Shown one piece after another: positions 1 to 12,170 of a stretch of DNA of 64,000 nucleotides. The notes beneath the pieces were generated by a model that ran no database searches, was not told the origin of the DNA, and saw only the letters and a list, made by a program, of their open reading frames with translations. A program made the position numbers and the translations under genes. The DNA comes from Lonicera japonica (lineage: Eukaryota > Streptophyta > Magnoliopsida > Dipsacales > Caprifoliaceae), in contig CM038466.1 of assembly GCA_021464415.1 (NCBI GenBank), positions 34,998,833 to 35,062,832 on the forward strand, read 5' to 3'. Each line of letters begins with the position of its first letter. The first letter of the stretch is position 1.

Positions 1-183
1 ATTTATTCAGTGAGATGGTCTTGGAATTTTCTCACAACAATCTTTCATAATGATTATAATGTGTATTAAGGAAAAATTTATGCCAGTCCCTCCTTTTCTA
101 AATACTTTTACTCGCAATTCACAACTTTTTTTTATGTAATAATTTACATTTCATGATTTTTAACTTGTGGTCTGATTCTTATG

Positions 184-405
184 ACTATAGTAATCGGTTA
201 TTTCAGTACAATAATAAATTACCTAACTACAGTAACTAATATTTTTTTGATTACCTAACTATGATAACATGTATTTCTCCGGTTACTCAACTGCGATAAC
301 CTATATTTTTTCAATTACCTAACTACAATAACGGGTATTTATCAAGTTATTCAACCATAGTAATTGGTATTTCTTACGTTATTCAGTTACAATATTCAGA
401 GATGA
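184..405. repeat. Degenerate ~32-bp minisatellite
   Basis: About six diverged copies of a roughly 32-bp unit of the form (A/G)TTACCTAACTA-N-GATAAC-N-GTATTT follow each other here. The copies differ at many positions, so the array is old. No coding potential is seen. The surrounding 1-660 is AT-rich with nothing else recognisable. Confidence 0.6.
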
Positions 406-689
406 GTTATCACCGGTGACAATTTAGTAATCTAAAAATTGACTTGGACTTTGAGCTTTAACAAGAAAAATTGTGAACTGAAAGTTAAAAAAATTTAAAA
501 ATAAGAACAAGTCGTTAAGAAACTTGTGTATTAATTGTATGGAGAAACACCAATTTAAACACTTGGTTGGGCTCCTCACAGGGCCCAAATTCTATCAAAA
601 AAAATAATAAATTGTTCCTTTACAAATTTTGTTGGTACGCTTTGGATCTGTTCATAATAGTTGCCGGCCCGTCATAGATAGTGGTAATT

Positions 690-1540
690 CAAAGATGACC
701 CACTTAAAAATAAATTCAATCCGAATGCATCCCTATATAGGAAAGTCATTTTTAATTAAAAAACTTGAATCAATCCTATTCGCTAATACATTTGAACTCG
801 AATCCGAATCTTTCCCGTCCCAATGTAATTATAAGGTTTTATATGGGCATTAATGAAAAAATAACCACTATATTCAAAGCAAGATAGGTCAAATAGATTT
901 ATTTTATTTAAGCTTGAATGAAAAATCTTACCTGAATAAAAAAATCGTGCTTCCTATTTAAATCAAGACGGATTAAAAACACGGGCTAAGCCATTTTTTA
1001 TAATCCGCCATTTTCTAAAACTAAATTCTTTTAAGTCGAACAAAATTTTATTGGATAGTGCAGTTGTCCTTGCTCCCATACTACTGTTTCTTGTCATAAT
1101 GAAGCTTTGCCAACTTTTAAAAAGGATTTGAGTCACCTTTTATGATGATTTTTGGACCTATTTCAACTCTTAAAATATTTTTTAATATTATTAAAATCCA
1201 CAACGTGCAAAATTAATTTTCAAGACTTGGGCTTTTCTTCAATATGGGCTGAATCTACTCCCGAACCTTACATTGAACTCTCTGTTGGCTTGTACGTCTA
1301 GCTCATCTCTTTTATTGTTGTATTCTCTTGCTAATTCTTCTATTGAGTTGAATTCTAAAACAAAAGTTCAAAGGAGGAGAAGAAAGAAATCCGACTCCGA
1401 ATTTTGTATCAAGAATTGGTACAAAAAGTGACGGCTTGTTGCAAGTATATTCAAAGTGTTCCTTCATTTCGATGCTAATGTAATTTGAGAAGATGGGGCT
1501 GAGAAGACGCATAGGCCAACATTTGAACAATTGATTTGCT
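690..1540. repeat. Dispersed repeat copy, inverted relative to 57.6-58.2 kb and 8.64-8.87 kb
   Basis: The segment 690-1315 reads as a diverged reverse complement of about 57560-58170. The segment 1080-1540 is a diverged reverse complement of about 8640-8870; for example, the phrase for a missed AACATTTGAACAATTG appears in both orientations. Short open frames here are not conserved between copies. This is an unclassified multicopy repeat, probably an old transposon, and I see no coding function. Confidence 0.5.
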
Positions 1541-1688
1541 AGGTGTTTGTTTTGGATGTTCGTAGTTATGAGGTTGATAAGACCTCTTTAGATTTCTTTC
1601 ATGAACTTTGTTGTATAAGCTTAGTCCATTTTTTTTCTTTATTTATTGTCTTCATGGAGGATACACGCCTTCTTCTTCTTTTTTCTAT

Positions 1689-1806
1689 GCTAGGGGTGTC
1701 AGGGCCAACTTTCATGCATCTCGATTAATCCCTTTTGCGAAAGGTGCCAACTGCTGCTCACCAGAAATTTTACATCTACCGGGACTCGACCTAGGGAGCT
1801 TCTAGT
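1689..1806 (+). repeat. Possible Au-type SINE fragment
   Basis: The stretch contains GGCCAACTTTCATGCATCTC followed by GATTAATCCC and a GGGACTCGACCTAGG box. These resemble the body of Au-type plant SINEs as I remember them. No poly-T tail or target duplication could be defined, so the identification is tentative. Confidence 0.25.
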
Positions 1807-2126
1807 TGAATTCAATTTTCTGAACTCTGGGGCACTCCTTTATGTATATAGTTATGGTGACAAAAATTTAAACACTTGGTCTAAATGACTTCTTAAATTT
1901 CCTGCTTTTTTTTTTCTTTTTTAAATTTAGAGTTAGGGATTAGTTTGACTCTAGCATACAAATAATTTTTGTGCAGGTAAAAAGGAAATAATAATTTTAT
2001 GCTTTACAAATATAAAGAGTTGAAAAATACATCTATTTACAATTATCTTTTAATAAATCTCACTAATCACAAATATAACATAATAAATTATTATCAACAA
2101 AATTCCTGGAAAAAATGGACCACTAA

Positions 2127-2442
2127 GGCCTCGTTTGGTTCATGAAAGGGAAATCAATTCCCTTATTTTTCTCATGGAGGTGAAAAACTAAATTTCCTGT
2201 CAAATTTTCTTTCTTGTGTTTGGTAAACCATGGAAAGTATTTAGGTAAGATTGTCTAAAATTTGTGTAATAAATGATTGGAAATCACATGAGAAAATCAA
2301 TCCCATGTGTTTTGGGAGGAATGATTTTACCCCCTTCTTTCTCCTCTCCCGAGAAAGTATTTCCGAAATTTGTGCTTACCAAACAAAGGAAATGAACGAT
2401 TTTCCTTTCCCGAGTATTAAAATCAATGAACCAAACGAGGTC
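2127..2442. mobile_element. Tourist-like MITE (PIF/Harbinger type)
   Basis: This 316-bp element has terminal inverted repeats: GGCCTCGTTTGGTTCAT on the left and ATGAACCAAACGAGGTC on the right. It is flanked by a 3-bp TAA duplication (2124-2126 and 2443-2445). Size, termini and TSD fit a Tourist-like MITE. The short open frame inside (2251-2445) is a by-product and not a gene. Confidence 0.85.
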
Positions 2443-2468
2443 TAAGAGTAGATGCCACTATCACACAA

Positions 2469-2962
2469 TCTTAAAACATCTCTAATGTTAGTGTAAAAAA
2501 TGACTTGTAAATCATATATGTCAATTCACTTTTACAAAAAACTTGAATACTAAAAGCAATACTCCAATGATACTTTTGTAAAGTCTTGTGTAAATTTTAA
2601 AATAACCAATAAGATCCAATACTTGTTAACTATTGATTTAAGTAATTTATTATTAATTTTTGTTCAATTTTTTTTATAAATACTATAGTTATAATGGATC
2701 TTGATTTGTAGGTATTAATGAACATATTTCAAATATATAGTTTTATTAAATGCATATTTTAAATTTGAAGTTATTATATTTTTATATTTTATTTAAAAAA
2801 AATGAAGAGAGAGAAAAATGACGTGTCATTGAAAAATGAGAGTGCATTTTACACTTTTACACAAACTTGTATTTTAAAAGACGGCTAGAAACAAAAAAAT
2901 ATTACAAATCCTATTAATTTTACACAAAACGAAATTATAAAAAACTATTGGAGATACTCTTA
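2469..2962. mobile_element. Probable MITE with ATCTCCAAT-type termini
   Basis: The left end reads CTTAAAACATCTCTAATG and the right end, reverse-complemented, reads CTTAAGAGTATCTCCAATAG. The interior is AT-rich with repeated TTTTACAC motifs near both ends. Termini with (G)ATCTCCAAT are common in hAT-like MITEs. No clear TSD could be fixed. Confidence 0.4.
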
Positions 2963-4925
2963 ACTTTTAAAAGAAAAGAAAATTGCTAACCTAAATTAAT
3001 TTAAATATATAATTTCACTAAAACATAACTAAAAATAAAATACGGATGATTAAATATCTAATGGAGTAAACTAAAAAAATAAATCTAAACGAGTTTTTCT
3101 TTTTTTGCGCTGGGCTGAAGCCCTTTAGGCCCGGCCAGGCCCAATTCTGCCTATGCATATGTCGAAATGTGTACTATATTTAAATTTTATACATCAATTT
3201 TTTTATACAATTAAGTCGTTATTTTTATTTAATGTTTGCACCTAAAACTGGAATTTTTAATATCTAAAAGAAAAAGGATTTATGCCTTCTCTTTTATTTT
3301 TAAATATATATGGAAGTCGCACTTCAGCTCAAAAGTTTGGAAAACAGATATGCAAGTAATTAACGATGTTTAAGGGGAATAATAATTTTGGAACAAATAA
3401 TACAATTAATTAAGATGATTAAACATTAAGTAATTTTAAAAAATTCTTATGTTGTTACATTACTATATCAGAGCTTTAGCATTTGATTCTTGGAACGAAA
3501 ATTTTAAATCATGCAGTTCCTAACTTTTCTTTAAAGGAAGCAGTGTTGATCAAATGTTTTTGGGCAGATTCTGCATAATAGTATCTATCCCGATATTTGC
3601 TACAATATTTGGCTAATTGTCTCAAAATATGAACCTTTATTTTAAGTAATATAATCAATATACACAATTTCACTAAAAAATTAATTGTAATGTGACACAT
3701 GGATTCGACTATAATTTATATACTTTTGAAATGTATAATAAGGTGGACTTGGGCCTTGGCTCAGCGGCCCTTAGAATGAAATGAAAAAAGAACCAACAGC
3801 TAACTTTGTTTAAAAGAAAACAATTTATAAGGTTTAGCCCACTTCTAATCCAGCCTCAGCCAACCCCACACCCCGTAGCCATTTTCCATTGCCAGCCAAC
3901 CCAAAGTTGTATACAAATCACTGAAATTAAAAGATTTTTTTTGTCCGAAATTAAAAGATTAAAAATTAAAAGATAAAGTAACTGACAATAATTATATTTT
4001 GGGGGAAAATATGAAGTTTTGAAAGTTTTTTCATCTCTTTGTTCTCATTTTGTCTCCCAATATCTCTATTGAAAGTAAAAATATAATTATGAATTAAATG
4101 TTAACTACTCTTTTTAATGCATAGAGAACTGAAGGAAAAAATAAAAATGAAGTCGTAAAGTACACATACGCTGTCTTGAAGCTGATGAGCTTTGCTAACA
4201 ATCCTTTTTCCTTTGTAATCACCATCTCCATAATATTCTGCATGAGATCAAGAGTTACTAAGTTTCTTTGTCCGTTTTAATGTAAATTTGTTAAATTGTG
4301 TAAGTTAATTTACATTGTTATCAAACGGACCCATAAAGTATTTGAGACCATATTTTTTAATATTAAAGTATTTATTTAAAGTGCTAATAGTTTTATATTT
4401 TTTATTATCTATTCACACAACTTTATGTATTTTAGTGAATTTTTAAATATTAATTATTAGGTTAGAGTAATAACAGTCTCGGGCTTAAAATAACTTTTTC
4501 TTGTTCCGGTCCATTAAATAGCTTTATTTATTTATATATTAAATTATGTAGTTTAATAATAAAAAAAAACACATATTGTTGTTCAAATATATACATATAA
4601 ATATATTAAATATCCATTGGGAACAACACTAAATAACATCGTGCACAGTCAAACATAATTTATAATTGAAGAATTCTTTGTCGGGTATAACTTAATAGGG
4701 CCGGAGTTCATTGATTTTTATCATCTATTAATATTTAGGTCACGATTTTTGTGATAAAAATTTATCTTTGTATCAACCCACCCCTTTGTAAAATACTAGA
4801 TCAAGCCTCAACACTAATTGGACTCAATATCACACTATGCGCGCGACAAACTGAATAAAGAGGAATATTTAAACATTAAAACATACATTTGTAATGAAAT
4901 CATTCTTACTTGCATGTCTTGCAGG
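2963..4925. other. AT-rich intergenic DNA
   Basis: No gene, RNA or complete mobile element was recognised. The stretch is AT-rich with short homopolymer runs. The small frame at 3509-3700 on the minus strand has no family features. Confidence 0.5.
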
Positions 4926-5628
4926 CAGGGGTGAAGGGGTGTAGTGGTAAGGGGATCGATTGATCCTCTTGTTTTGAATTATATATATACATGTAGTATA
5001 AATAAAGTTGGGGTCATATATTGTTGCTAAAAAAATGTATGCTAAGATTAGAAAGGGCAGGAAAAAAATACAATATATCTAAAAGAGCCTATGAAATTAA
5101 AATGAGGCAGTCCAATTTTGTGGTTTTATTTTTTTCCAAATTGATGATTGAACCTAAATTTCAATTGTTCAAAACTTTAGACCAAACTATTAAAAAGTGA
5201 GATGAAGATAGACCAAGGAACGTGTGCCAATTTAGATCGATCATATGTTATTTTCTTTTGTCATACTATCAGACCTCATGAAGTTGGCTTTAGGCAAGCG
5301 TTGAGAGATCATTTTTGACAGTGAAAATCATCAAAAATGTATAACGTAATCGAATGTGAAATTAATTTATGAATGATTGTTTTATTGTGTGTACATTGAA
5401 CAAGACATCTTCAATGGGATTAATAATGAAGATGTCTTGAAACCTCGTAGAATGTTAGTGTAACTAATCTTTTTGTTGAATATATGTATAAGACTTGTAA
5501 TATTGTGTCGTCAAAATATTTGTCCTATTATTAATTTAATTTCTTTCATCTTGTTTTAATTGCTTTAAAAAAATATATGTTGTAGTGCTAACTCTGACCC
5601 CCTCTCTCAAAACCTTGCCTTCGCACTA
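4926..5628 (+). mobile_element. Internally deleted hAT element with transposase C-terminal relic
   Basis: Near 5391-5463 the plus strand encodes YIEQDIFNGINNEDVLKPRR before a stop. This resembles the C-terminal dimerisation end of plant TTF-type-zinc-finger hAT transposases. Just before it, MNDCFIV lies in a second frame, so one frameshift separates them. The element begins CAGGGGTGAAGGGG and ends CCTTGCCTTCGCACTA, similar to termini of that group. Imperfect 8-bp flanks, CTTGCAGG and GTTGCACG, could be the TSD. Only a fragment of the roughly 2-kb transposase gene remains. Confidence 0.55.
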
Positions 5629-5789
5629 GTTGCACGATCGCATCCATTCATTGAATGGTTCACTAATTTACATTAATGTGTTTTTCTAGTAACAAACTAC
5701 TTCATAAATAAATTTAAAACGAAACGAGCTGAGTGTTCCAAGCCTCCAATGGCAATTTAGACCAACTTGATTTATAATCGTTATATGTA

Positions 5790-6780
5790 ATTATTAATTT
5801 GGTCCTAATAAAAACGTTATGACATGAGTGAAAAGTGGAAACGGGAATTTTCTTTAATTTAGACACAACAAGACAAGATTAACACGATGGTAATGTAGTT
5901 ACGGTTTCCTGTCAATTTCGTTTTAGAAATGAACATAACACAACATAACTTCAAGTTCAAATTCTAGACACAAATAGATGAGCTTTTAATTTGCCACGAC
6001 TTGAATAGGGTTAGTTTCCAATGGATTTTCATTGAACAGGGTTGGGTTTTCATTGTAAAACCCACATTGCCAAGTTGAGTCAGTTTGGGTTTAGGTCAAA
6101 TGAACCTGTTTGACTCACCCCGCCCCGGATATATTATTTTTTCTCTTTCATATGCTTAAAATATTCCATAATTACACTTTAAAGGGGTGGGTTCAAGTTC
6201 AAGTACACTAACAAGTGGAGCGTGTTCAGGTCCAATGAAAAACTCATACTAGGTTGAGTTCAAGTTTAGCTAAGCTAAAACACGCCCAAAATTTGATACG
6301 TTGTCATCTCTATCATTATCCAATAAATTGAACTTAGTAGGTTGATTGTTTGGATTAGAGCACAAAGGGGAGACCATAATGGGCCAGCTGCTATTGTGAC
6401 CCATAAATGGATCCAAAAGTATACCCAGAAAATTTATAGATTAGTAAAAATAATAATTTTGATAAAATCTGGGTCCAAGAAGGAGCGCAGCCCATTATCT
6501 AAAACTAAAATAGAGATATTAAAGCCCAAAGATAGTGTTCCTACTCTTATCAGGGAAGAAATCTTATTGGCACAAAAGAAAAATATTTTCTTGTTGCATG
6601 AAAACCACATTTGAGAAAAATTATGTATCATCTAAAAGATATGTAATTAATTTGTTTGGTTCTGTTTGATAAAAAAGATGGAAAATGATTGGAATTATTC
6701 TTGTTACGACAAGTTAGATGAGGAGGTAAATCATTTAATGACATACTCTTCATCTCATGCTTATTTTTATGAGTAATTTT
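5790..6780. repeat. Diverged duplicate of 61.70-62.69 kb
   Basis: This segment runs in the same order and orientation as 61700-62690. Shared phrases include TTAATTTGGTCCTAATAAAA, GACAACAAG-like stretches and GGTTGATTGTTTGGATTA. A further related piece lies at 57290-57490. The open frame at 6342-6614 is not conserved between copies. This is a segmental duplication or an old unclassified repeat. Confidence 0.6.
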
Positions 6781-6965
6781 TTTATTTTTTTTGGGCAATA
6801 GTTTAATAAACTAGGAGCCCGTTTATAGAGTTAACAGCAATACTACAAACAAATAAAAGGGCCCAAATAATGTATCAGGTCCAATTTCATACACTCTTCT
6901 TTAATTTATTATTCGTTTTTTCATAGCTAAACACTTTTCTTGTAAAAGACAAATTTCTCTCTCAA

Positions 6966-6990
6966 ATATATATATATATATATATATATA
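6966..6990. repeat. (TA)n microsatellite
   Basis: An uninterrupted TA run of about 25 bases. It sits at the position occupied by the CT microsatellite in the duplicate near 58.9 kb. Confidence 0.9.
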
Positions 6991-7184
6991 GTTTACTATT
7001 AAAAAAAAGTATTCACCTTATGAAAAATAAGTATCGTTAATTTTAAAAGGTAAACGGACAATTTTTTCATGAAATTTGATAGAAATGATCACTATATAAT
7101 AAATAGATCATTTACACTTAATTTCAAAAAATCTCAATTTGGAAGTTGGTGATTACATCATATAAAATTTCAATGGACAAAAAC

Positions 7185-7210
7185 TAATATATATATATAT
7201 ATATATATAT
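7185..7210. repeat. (TA)n microsatellite
   Basis: An uninterrupted TA run of about 26 bases inside the repeat duplicate. Confidence 0.9.
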
Positions 7211-7500
7211 CATTTTCATAACAACATTTTTTGTTTGAATTTTTTGATGATGTTATGTGGAGATGATCTACTCACAATCGTGATCATATCTACGAAATTT
7301 CATGAAAAATTTATTTATTTACCTATTGAAATAGATGGTCCATTTTTTTTTTCTTAAAGTGATATTATTGTATCTAGTGAGCTTGTGTATATTTATATTT
7401 TTATATTTCTATGTGTATGTAAATATGAAAGATTATGTAATGATGAATAATATATTAGTATTCTTTTATTTTGTAACAAATATTAGTACAAATAATTATT

Positions 7501-9305
7501 ATATATGTGAATTTTTTTACATTGTCTATTTGTCTTTCAATTGTTACGTTTTTCTTATTATAATTAGGATATTGCAAATTTGTTTGTACGTTGAATGGAC
7601 ATATGTAAGTAAATCAAGTTGTATTAGTTTTCCTATTTATTGTATTTTTTTTTCTTAATTTAGTTATTATAAAACAAATATTTTTATAATCATATAAAGG
7701 GCCTTAGACATAGGCACAAGGCTCTTTTATGGCAAATTATTTTTAATTTTTTAGGCCCCCTTTAATAATGTAGATGGAAAATGATGGAAATGAGTAGTTT
7801 AATGAGATACTCTACATTTTGTTTTTATATTTTTTTTAGCAGATGTTTTTTATCTTTCTTTTTTTTTTCCAGAATTTTGTTTTAATTCTAACGACCAAAA
7901 AAAATCGTTAAACGGAAAAAGAGAAAAAGTAAGAGACTTCTTCTAATATTACTCAACTTACTTTTTAATTTTTCATACAAATAAATTGTTTTTACTATCA
8001 TTTTTAAGTCTAGTCTTGTGGGTGCACTAGTTGGATATATAACTTAGAATCCAACCACTAAAATCCATCGAATACACTTGATGTTTGCCACTTTATAACA
8101 ACCTAACGTGCACCCTACTAACTAAAGATCATCCAGACAATATATCAATCAAGCTTGCTTAATATATTTCTCAAAAAAAAAAAATTAAAATCTAAAATCT
8201 AAAATTTTAAAGTAAGCAAACCATCAAATACAAAACTATATAAATGACTACTTTCAAACTTCTATAAGGTTTCTAAACATTACGTACTTTGTTCTTCAAT
8301 GAGTTGAGCATGCTTGCAAGTAGGTTTTGTAGACATCAAGTTTGCACAGTGGATTTTGTAGACATCAAGTTTGCATGAAACGGAAGTAGAAGTACAACTT
8401 TCTTTTTTATAAATAAAAATAAATAAACACGTCTAACTTGGATGCCTTAAGAAAAGTGCTCCCATAATAAATAAATAAATAAGACAGATGATGCCAATTA
8501 ACAAAGACCCGCTAAGCTTATAAAAAAGTCCCTCTAAGAAGACAAGAAATAAAGAAAAGTTGATTAAGCTTGAAAAAATGTAGTAGTTAAACTTATACAA
8601 CAAAGTTCGCTAAAGAAATCTAAAAAGGTCATATAAATGACCCCATAACAAAGAGAAGCACCTAGAAAATCAATTGTTCAAATGTTGGCCTAAGCATCAT
8701 CTTGGCTCTATCTGATGAAATTACATTGACAATGAAATGAAGGAACACTTATGAATGTCCTTAGATATTTTTAATTAAATGGTAACTCAAAAAGGAACCA
8801 AAATCATCATAAAAGACGACTTAAATCCTTTTTCAAAGCAGAACTGATGGTGTCAAAATCTAGAGATAGATAATTAACCAATCAATAAGCGAATCTCGGT
8901 GAATAAAAAATAAATGCGGCGCAATGATGAACACATGACTTTTTTTTTTAAGGTAGGTTCCCCCGATAGCGCTTATGCTATTCCAATGGTACGTCCTCCT
9001 TTTGTGTGTGCTTGCTTTGTATTAGCTCAAAGGCGACTAATTTGAATGATAATACAAGCTATCAACTTCTCTCTCTCTATAATTTCCTTAATTATATTTA
9101 TAAGTATAGAATTAGGATTACAAATATTTCAACAGAATAAATAATAAACTGTGTAGGAGAGAGAATGTATAAGGGTTGTTAGTATTTTTTGGAGTATGAA
9201 AATAGAGAGTATAAGACCCTTCTATTTTTTGGGGGTATGAAAAGAGAGAGTATATGACTCTTCTATTTCTTCTCGAATTGACTTTTATTTATATTGCCAA
9301 TGGCT
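7501..9305. other. AT-rich intergenic DNA flanking the retrotransposon nest
   Basis: No gene recognised. About 8640-8870 is an inverted diverged copy of 1080-1540. Near 9185-9275 a roughly 50-bp phrase with GAGTATGAAAATAGAGAGTATA is repeated twice. The frame at 7335-7658 is low-complexity, Phe/Ile/Tyr-rich translation of AT-rich DNA. Confidence 0.5.
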
Positions 9306-9310
9306 TTATA
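9306..9310. repeat. Left TSD of element C (TTATA)
   Basis: TTATA abuts the outer LTR here and recurs at 56630-56634 just after the other LTR. It marks the original insertion of the outermost retrotransposon. Confidence 0.9.
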
Positions 9311-9802
9311 TGTCACACCCAAACAACACAAAAATAATACTTACTCTACATACAATTAAATTATTTCCACAATCAACATCATCGCATAACCATGATATTT
9401 TTTTTTTGTCAAAAATAATACTAACAAATATTCACAACTCACACCCATAAGGATATTTAGTCAAAATACACAAAGCAAGACTAGTAAATATTTACATCTC
9501 AAACTCATCTTAGGTTTTTATTTAACTTATTGACAAAATATATAATAAACAAAAATGACGTAGTTCTTTTTCTATAAATCTTCCCACCCATCCTAGAGCT
9601 GGCAGTGAACATCCCTTCTTGATACCTGTAAAGAGAAACATATATAAAGGTATGAGCTATAGGCTCAGTGAATGCATTACTTCCCTCATCAGAAATCTGT
9701 AAAAGTATATATATATATATATAAATATATACACATCTCATATATAATCACATTCAATTCTCATCCTCTAGCCATCATATAAAACATCACTTATACCACA
9801 CA

Positions 9803-10090
9803 CATAACCGCTCTATAGCCTCAATTCTTAGGCATCAAACATCAATTCCATATACCCATCCTCTAGCCCTATAAATACTGGGCATCAGATGTATCACAAA
9901 CATAACCGCTCTATAGCCTTAATTCTTAGGCATCAAACATCCATTCCATATACCCATCCTCTAGCCCTATACATACTGGGCATCAGATGTATCACAAACA
10001 TAACCGTTCTATAACCTTAATTCTTAGGCATCAAGCATCCATTCCATATACCCATCCTCTAACCCTATAAATACTGGGCATCAGATGTAT
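9803..10090. repeat. ~97-bp tandem array in LTR C (3 copies)
   Basis: Three consecutive copies begin CATAACCGCTCTATAGCC or a near variant and contain ACTGGGCATCAGATGTATCA. The same array occurs at about 54141-54430 in the partner LTR. Confidence 0.8.
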
Positions 10091-10185
10091 CATAATATCA
10101 ACATACATATTTCACACCACTCTTCACAATTATACATTCAAATGTATATAAATTTCAAATGATTACTTTCTATACTCTTCTTTCA

Positions 10186-10693
10186 ATCAAGTCACGACTC
10201 AACTCCACTTTACCAAGCATCACAATATCAATATACATATTCCACTAATAATATTTATATTCTAAAAATTTCATAATTTATACCAAGAATTACCATCATA
10301 AAACTTTTATTACACATAATTATGCATTATCTCTAACCTGCACCTTCTAAATTATAAACAGCCATCCACAATCTTTTAAACCATATCCACATCTACAAGT
10401 GACACCACCCTTCACAATCAAGTCACGACTCAACTCCACTTTACCAAGCATCACAATATCAATATATATATTCCACTAATAATATTTATATTCTAAGAAT
10501 TTCATAATTTATACCAAGAATTACCATCATAAAACTTTTATTACACATAATTATGCATTATCTCGAACCTGCACCTTCTAAATTATAAACAGCCATCCAC
10601 AATCTTTTAAATCATATCCACATCTACAAGTGACACCACCCTTCACAATCAAGTCACGACTTAACTCCACTTTACCCAGCATCACAATATCAA
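10186..10693. repeat. ~229-bp tandem array in LTR C (2 full copies plus part)
   Basis: Units begin CAATCAAGTCACGACTCAAC and end with CACCACCCTTCA. Two full copies and a partial third are present here, against three full copies and a partial fourth in the other LTR. Confidence 0.82.
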
Positions 10694-12056
10694 TATACAT
10701 ATATATATATATATAAATATATACACATCTCATATATAATCACATTCAATTCTCATCCTCTAGCCATCATATAAAACATCAATTGTATATAAATTTCAAG
10801 TGAGTACACTCACCTCAAGTCCACACCAACGTAGTTTCAAGTTCTATTTTTTTCGGTGCTTTAGAAGTATCTGTTCCTTCACCTACCAATCTAACATAAT
10901 TAGTAGTCCAATTCTACATCAATATAATCATTTATAAGTGTACAAAATATACTAACAATTTCACAAATGTATACCCTTATACAATTGTTAATTTACAACA
11001 TATTACAACCTTTCAGAATTAGGTGCAGTCCGAATCCACTGCCCAGAATAAATACGTCCCGTTCTCTGATCATTCTAAATTTTTTATAGTAGTTACCCAA
11101 CATGTTTATCAACAATATTACAGAATTTGAGCATAATCCAACAGCTAAAACATCGGCTATTCACAAAACAACTCAGTACAAACATGCTGTCCAGAATATA
11201 ACGTATGGCAATAGTCCAACTTCACGGATTAAACTGTACCAATTGGCTGAGATCTAGGTGCTCTACCTTACATTTCTGGAAAGCTCTGTGTGTCTAATTT
11301 TTTATGCAATTTACGATGCATAAATCGGAATTTTCTACAAGGAGTTATAGCAATTCTCCCACAGGGACACCAATCTGCCAGCATTATAACCTTATAAATT
11401 TTAGCATGATTTCTACTTATATCATCTATTATTATCTCTTTATGATCAAGAAAATTCAATTATATCATCACAACACACAAGAACACCAAGAAACAAACTC
11501 AAAACCATGTTCTTTCATTTTCAATCATAATTTTCCAATTTTTATTTACTACAAACACAATAAAAGGATGATAAAAATAAATAAATAGCCTAATTTAAAC
11601 TTACCAAAATTTAATCCTCCAATTTTCCTTATTTTTCTCTTCTTCTTCCTCTTTTCCTCTTCCTCTCTCTGTTTTTCTTCCATTCTCCCATGCTTCCCCT
11701 TATTTTTTCTTAATTTTCCCCATAATATCAAACTCCAATCATACACATATAATTTAATTTGCACACTACCCCCTCAACTTCTAGTTCACACAACTAAACC
11801 CACTTACATAATTCATTTTCAAATAAGTCCCTCATGAATTATTATTCTAACATAAGTTCGTATAAAATAAACAAACTTAACTCACATTCTTTCTACAAAA
11901 TCAAATAACGTGGTAAAATGCAAAATTCCACTATTCACCGCACATTAGAAATAAATTGATATTATCAAATGCACAAACATGATTGTAAATACCAATAAAT
12001 ATTTAAACATGTTTAAATGACACTAACATATTTGTTTTAAGATTCGGAATGTCACA

Positions 12057-12070
12057 ATTCTCCCCCCGTT
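12057..12070 (-). other. Polypurine tract of element C
   Basis: The minus strand reads AACGGGGGGAGAAT directly before the 3' LTR. This is the expected position and composition for the plus-strand primer of reverse transcription. Confidence 0.85.
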
Positions 12071-12165
12071 AATAAAATTTCGTCCTCGAAATTAAGCTTA
12101 CCTCCACTTGAAAATAAATAAAGGTATTATGCCTTCATATTCTTCTCAATCTCCCATGTGGCTTC
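12060..12165 (-). pseudogene. Chromodomain C-terminal fragment of element C integrase (distal part)
   Basis: On the minus strand this encodes EEATWEIEKNM, typical of the chromodomain end of Tekay-type integrases. It is followed after a TAA stop (12127-12129) by LNFEDEILLTGGE, the characteristic tail before the polypurine tract. The chromodomain is thought to guide integration to particular chromatin. It is separated from 50760-50942 by the whole of element B, whose CTCTA duplication splits the codons. Confidence 0.8.
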
Positions 12166-12170
12166 CTCTA
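12166..12170. repeat. Left TSD of element B (CTCTA)
   Basis: CTCTA immediately precedes the LTR of element B and recurs at 50760-50764 after the other LTR. Joining the flanks across it gives continuous chromodomain coding. Confidence 0.92.

Larger units (their letters stand above)
6608..7500. repeat. Diverged duplicate of 58.57-59.46 kb
   Basis: Collinear with 58570-59460 in the same orientation. Both copies share TTGTTTGGTTCYGTTTGATAA, an AGAGTTAACARCAATRCTAC box, a microsatellite at the same place and GTGGAGATGATCTACTCACA. In this copy the microsatellite is TA-rich, in the other CT-rich. Confidence 0.65.
9311..12056 (-). repeat. Element C left LTR (3' LTR)
   Basis: 2746 bp, TG...CA ends with TGTCACA/TGTGACA inverted termini. 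It contains a ~97-bp tandem array and a ~229-bp tandem array. It is 228 bp shorter than its partner, equal to one 229-bp unit. The AT-rich rest carries short frames (such as 11304-11588) that are not genes. Confidence 0.92.

Noticed and set aside
7335..7658. 107-aa Phe/Tyr/Ile-rich frame resembling a membrane protein
   Set aside because: Low-complexity translation of AT-rich DNA; the duplicate near 59.3 kb lacks the frame.
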